A stretch of 64,000 nucleotides of DNA from Candidatus Brocadia sp. (lineage in GTDB: Bacteria; Planctomycetota; Brocadiia; Brocadiales; Brocadiaceae): contig SOEU01000010.1 in NCBI GenBank assembly GCA_021646415.1, forward strand, positions 1-64,000. The letters run 5' to 3'. Under the pieces are notes generated by a model. That model saw only the letters and a program-made list of their open reading frames with translations. It had not been told where the DNA came from and made no database searches. The translations under genes were made by a program, and so were the position numbers. Positions 62,135-64,000 of the stretch are shown here, one piece after another (positions within the stretch are counted from its first letter, which is position 1; each line of letters opens with the position of its first letter).

Positions 62135-62394
62135 TATATCGCCCCCTTGTTTCTCAGTGTTTCCTCAATATCATCCAATTGATACCGTTTACGCTCTGGT
62201 CCTGGGTGTGGCCTATATAGTTTAATGATATGTTTCGTCTCAGGATTTACAAAAGCCACTCTTGACCCTGCCGTCTTACCTGTACTTGTCTTTTCATAAC
62301 CAAGACCCGCCAAAAGCTTTGCGAGCTCATCACAAGTAAAATCCTTCGGCTTTGACAAAAAACGTTTCAGTAGCTTTTCAAACTTGCTCGTCAG
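62134..62394 (-). CDS. hicA: HicA mRNA interferase toxin, probable CTG start
   Basis: HicA is a small double-stranded-RNA-binding-fold mRNA interferase. KDFTCDELAKLLAGLGYEKT, GSRVAFVNPETKHIIKLYRP and HPGPERKRYQLDDIEETLRN match it. The family normally begins K-F-E-K-L-L-x-R-x-L-S-K-P-x-D-F-T; that part (TSKFEKLLKRFLSKPKDFT) is present in frame only if translation starts at CTG 62394; a TTG at 62358 would remove it. The usual ATG is therefore missing, and the gene could be poorly translated. The catalytic histidine of HicA lies in HPGP or equivalent. Confidence 0.82.
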   Translation of the reverse strand: MTSKFEKLLKRFLSKPKDFTCDELAKLLAGLGYEKTSTGKTAGSRVAFVNPETKHIIKLYRPHPGPERKRYQLDDIEETLRNKGAI

Positions 62395-62655
62395 CTAATG
62401 ATAACATGAAATATTTACTATGCAACTGTATTTTAGTTACGATTTCATGTTGTACCTGATCATAAAAACGCATCAGGGGAATTGAGGGGATGGGGGTCAC
62501 CCATTAGAAGGCTGTCCGAGAATGTGGTCAATAAATAATAAGAGACAAAGGAATACTTATGCTCTCTATCGCATCACCTCCAAATCGATTCAACAACCTC
62601 TCTGCCAGGGGAATCGGTAACGACACCTACGCCTATCTCTCAATGACCTGATGCT
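62395..62655. other. Gene-free stretch with IS-end-like sequence
   Basis: The stretch 62395-62655 shows no gene. At 62495-62513 it contains GGTCACCCATTAGAAGGCT, the reverse complement of the IS110-family right-end unit, followed by a different sequence (GTCCGAG), so it may be a second element's end or a recombination site. Confidence 0.55.
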
Positions 62656-62847
62656 CTATGATAAAACCCCATTGATCGCTTGCCACCAGTCGGCAAGCAT
62701 TAAAATCGAGGCAAATACAAATACCCCCAATGCCATTCCGGATGCCGTAAGTGTGGAAGTAAGCCTGCGTATCAAGAGAGTACGAAAGCTATAGAAGAAC
62801 GGTATTCTTGGTCTTCCGGTTGCGCAGAAAAGCGGTCTTCTGGTCAC
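62656..62847 (-). pseudogene. N-terminal fragment of an ABC permease (FtsX/MacB-like)
   Basis: A 63-residue frame containing PFFYSFRTLLIRRLTSTLTA and SGMALGVFVFASILMLADW, the first helix of FtsX-like ABC transporter permeases, then a stop. About 330 residues are missing. It is a broken gene piece. Confidence 0.55.
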
Positions 62848-62942
62848 GTGGAAGAATATATTCAGGATACAATTCCAGATAGCCTTAGGCTCTATGGCAA
62901 AGTTAGCAAAAAAATTTTTTCGTCGATATAGATACCGCCAAA

Positions 62943-63470
62943 CTAGTCTTCGCAGGAATTTCCTTTAAAATTAAAGACAATCACGTATCTATCATTATCC
63001 CTGGTAAAGGCTACAATGCCATTATCATTGTGAATGTGTGTGATTTTGATATCACCCCAGGCAAAACGCCCTAAGCCGCTTCTCTGGATATCAAACATTT
63101 TTTGGTACCATAACCGGACTTTACTCCTTCCAGGATCGGTCTCATAATCCTCTATAAGAATTCTATCATCCCACCATGTATTGCCAGTACCAGGATCGTA
63201 AGCGCCAGGGTTATGTGCAGGCAATTTGCCATTATTCTCACCGAATTGCATAGTTTCACCCCTCCCTGGCCCATAAAAATCATAGGAATACCCTTAGCCA
63301 GAATAGTTCCGGAGGCCGCTATCTGGTTCATTTCCCAGCCTTTTCCGTCACGACCTCGCTTAGCGATCCTATCGTCCGTATCGGCAAATGAAATGGTCGG
63401 TAACAACACGATAAAAAGAAAAATGGAAATACCTATGGTAGCGGTTTTTGGGAATTTATACAGTTCGATT
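62943..63470 (-). pseudogene. Glycoside hydrolase 13 remnant with frameshift
   Basis: Two frames read in order: a hydrophobic signal-like stretch IGISIFLFIVLLPTISFA, then DDRIAKRGRDGKGWEMNQIA and LAKGIPMIFMGQGG; after a run of four C (63259-63262) the other frame continues TMQFGENNGKLPAHNPG, TWWDDRILIEDYE, RSKVRLWYQKMFDIQRS and YVIVFNFKGN. These are the end of the barrel and C-terminal part of alpha-amylase/branching-enzyme proteins. One lost G in the run restores the frame. The catalytic barrel is absent. Confidence 0.65.
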
Positions 63471-63625
63471 AGCTCCTTTCGATCTTAGTTATTTTCTGAG
63501 AAATAGGCTTGAATTATCGAAGCGCAGGAAAAGTTTTGTCTCCATATTTATAGTGAAAGGGTAAAGGTGATACAAAGAATATGAGGAAAATATTATGACC
63601 CTTTGGCCTTCATTTTCACAAGTAT

Positions 63626-63940
63626 TCAAGCAACCATATCAGCAGCTTTAGATATTAAGTTTACTACTTTCGCTATCTTTTCAATAGTTTCAGCAACTTT
63701 TCCTAAATCTTTAATAGCCGCCTTCACGGTTTCATGTGCTTCCTGAATTCCTTCGACGGCTTCTTTGTACTCTGCGGTATCCTGACGTACGTTTTTATCT
63801 ATCAATTCCTGAAGTTTCTTAGCTATCTGTTTTTGTTGCTTCCTTAATTCTTTAACTTTTTTGGGATTTCGTTCTTTAAGAATTAATTCGGTACAATCAT
63901 CAAGTAATTTCGGTAAACTTTCTCCAATTGTTGTTGGCAT
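63626..63940 (-). CDS. Small helical protein of unknown function
   Basis: A 104-residue all-helical, charged protein: TIGESLPKLLDDCTELILKE, KELRKQQKQIAKKLQELIDK and VKAAIKDLGKVAETIEKIAK ending in a hydrophobic VVNLISKAADMVA. GAGGG lies before the ATG. No family is recognised; the heptad-like pattern suggests a coiled coil. Confidence 0.6.
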   Translation of the reverse strand: MPTTIGESLPKLLDDCTELILKERNPKKVKELRKQQKQIAKKLQELIDKNVRQDTAEYKEAVEGIQEAHETVKAAIKDLGKVAETIEKIAKVVNLISKAADMVA

Positions 63941-64000
63941 AACAAATCCCTCTGAATTTTTAAAACGTTCTTATTCTTGTCCGAGCACTTTAATTGCATC

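Overview
The window looks like a chromosome piece from an anammox planctomycete (Brocadia/Kuenenia/Jettenia group). The main clue is an ammonium channel fused to a histidine kinase at 54.1-56.2 kb, an arrangement described in Kuenenia (Amt5). Moderate GC, many short interspersed palindromes and a planctomycete-like set of housekeeping genes agree with this. The genus is an inference; no rRNA gene is present.

Layout. (1) 1-14.6 kb, almost all on the minus strand: a complete type III-A CRISPR-Cas locus. In transcription order it runs cas6, two nucleotidyltransferase modules, cas10, csm2, csm3, csm4, csm5, a two-helix membrane protein with a CARF-like domain, a Csx3-like protein, a stand-alone reverse transcriptase, a DUF559 nuclease-like protein, cas1, cas2, an AT-rich leader and a nine-repeat array. 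The array has a decayed distal end, a four-helix-bundle gene trapped in the decayed part, and an IS110-family end abutting it. Genes from cas10 to the reverse transcriptase overlap or nearly touch, so signalling, membrane effector, probable off-switch and RNA-copying enzyme appear to be one translational unit. (2) 15-31.9 kb: housekeeping genes (yjbQ, CPBP protease, tyrS, argC, lon, hsp20, groEL, sppA, leuB, surE), two glycosyltransferase-like genes and a large GlpX-like/TPR fusion. (3) 32-33.7 kb: a small accessory island with a frameshifted and an intact DUF433 gene, a zinc-finger ORF, a hairpin-rich MITE-like element and a secreted protein. (4) 33.9-51.9 kb: tRNA-Phe, split transketolase, ctp protease, tsaD, larB, NAD(P)HX dehydratase, a PII protein, an HD-GYP regulator, a tandem double flavoprotein, a SIS isomerase, YggT, a HAD-lipid kinase fusion, a U32 protease and secreted or lipid-anchored proteins. 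(5) 52.7-56.2 kb: a membrane PLD/PilZ-like protein followed by the Amt-histidine kinase. (6) 56.5-64 kb: a full IS110-family element with a long structured 3' region, then a graveyard of toxin-antitoxin pairs and broken gene fragments.

How they work together. The CRISPR locus has everything needed for RNA-guided detection (Csm complex), cyclic oligoadenylate synthesis (GGDD motif in Cas10), a membrane-embedded candidate receiver (CARF-like protein), a candidate ring nuclease (Csx3-like) and spacer acquisition that may sample RNA (reverse transcriptase beside cas1-cas2). I consider the membrane CARF protein plus Csx3 plus RT cassette the most interesting object in the window. A second theme is nitrogen and second-messenger signalling: a PII protein lacking the usual T-loop tyrosines, the Amt-kinase fusion, an HD-GYP phosphodiesterase and a PilZ-like protein. 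A third is isoprenoid lipid chemistry: a double geranylgeranyl-reductase-like protein and a phytol/dolichol-kinase-like fusion only 1.6 kb apart.
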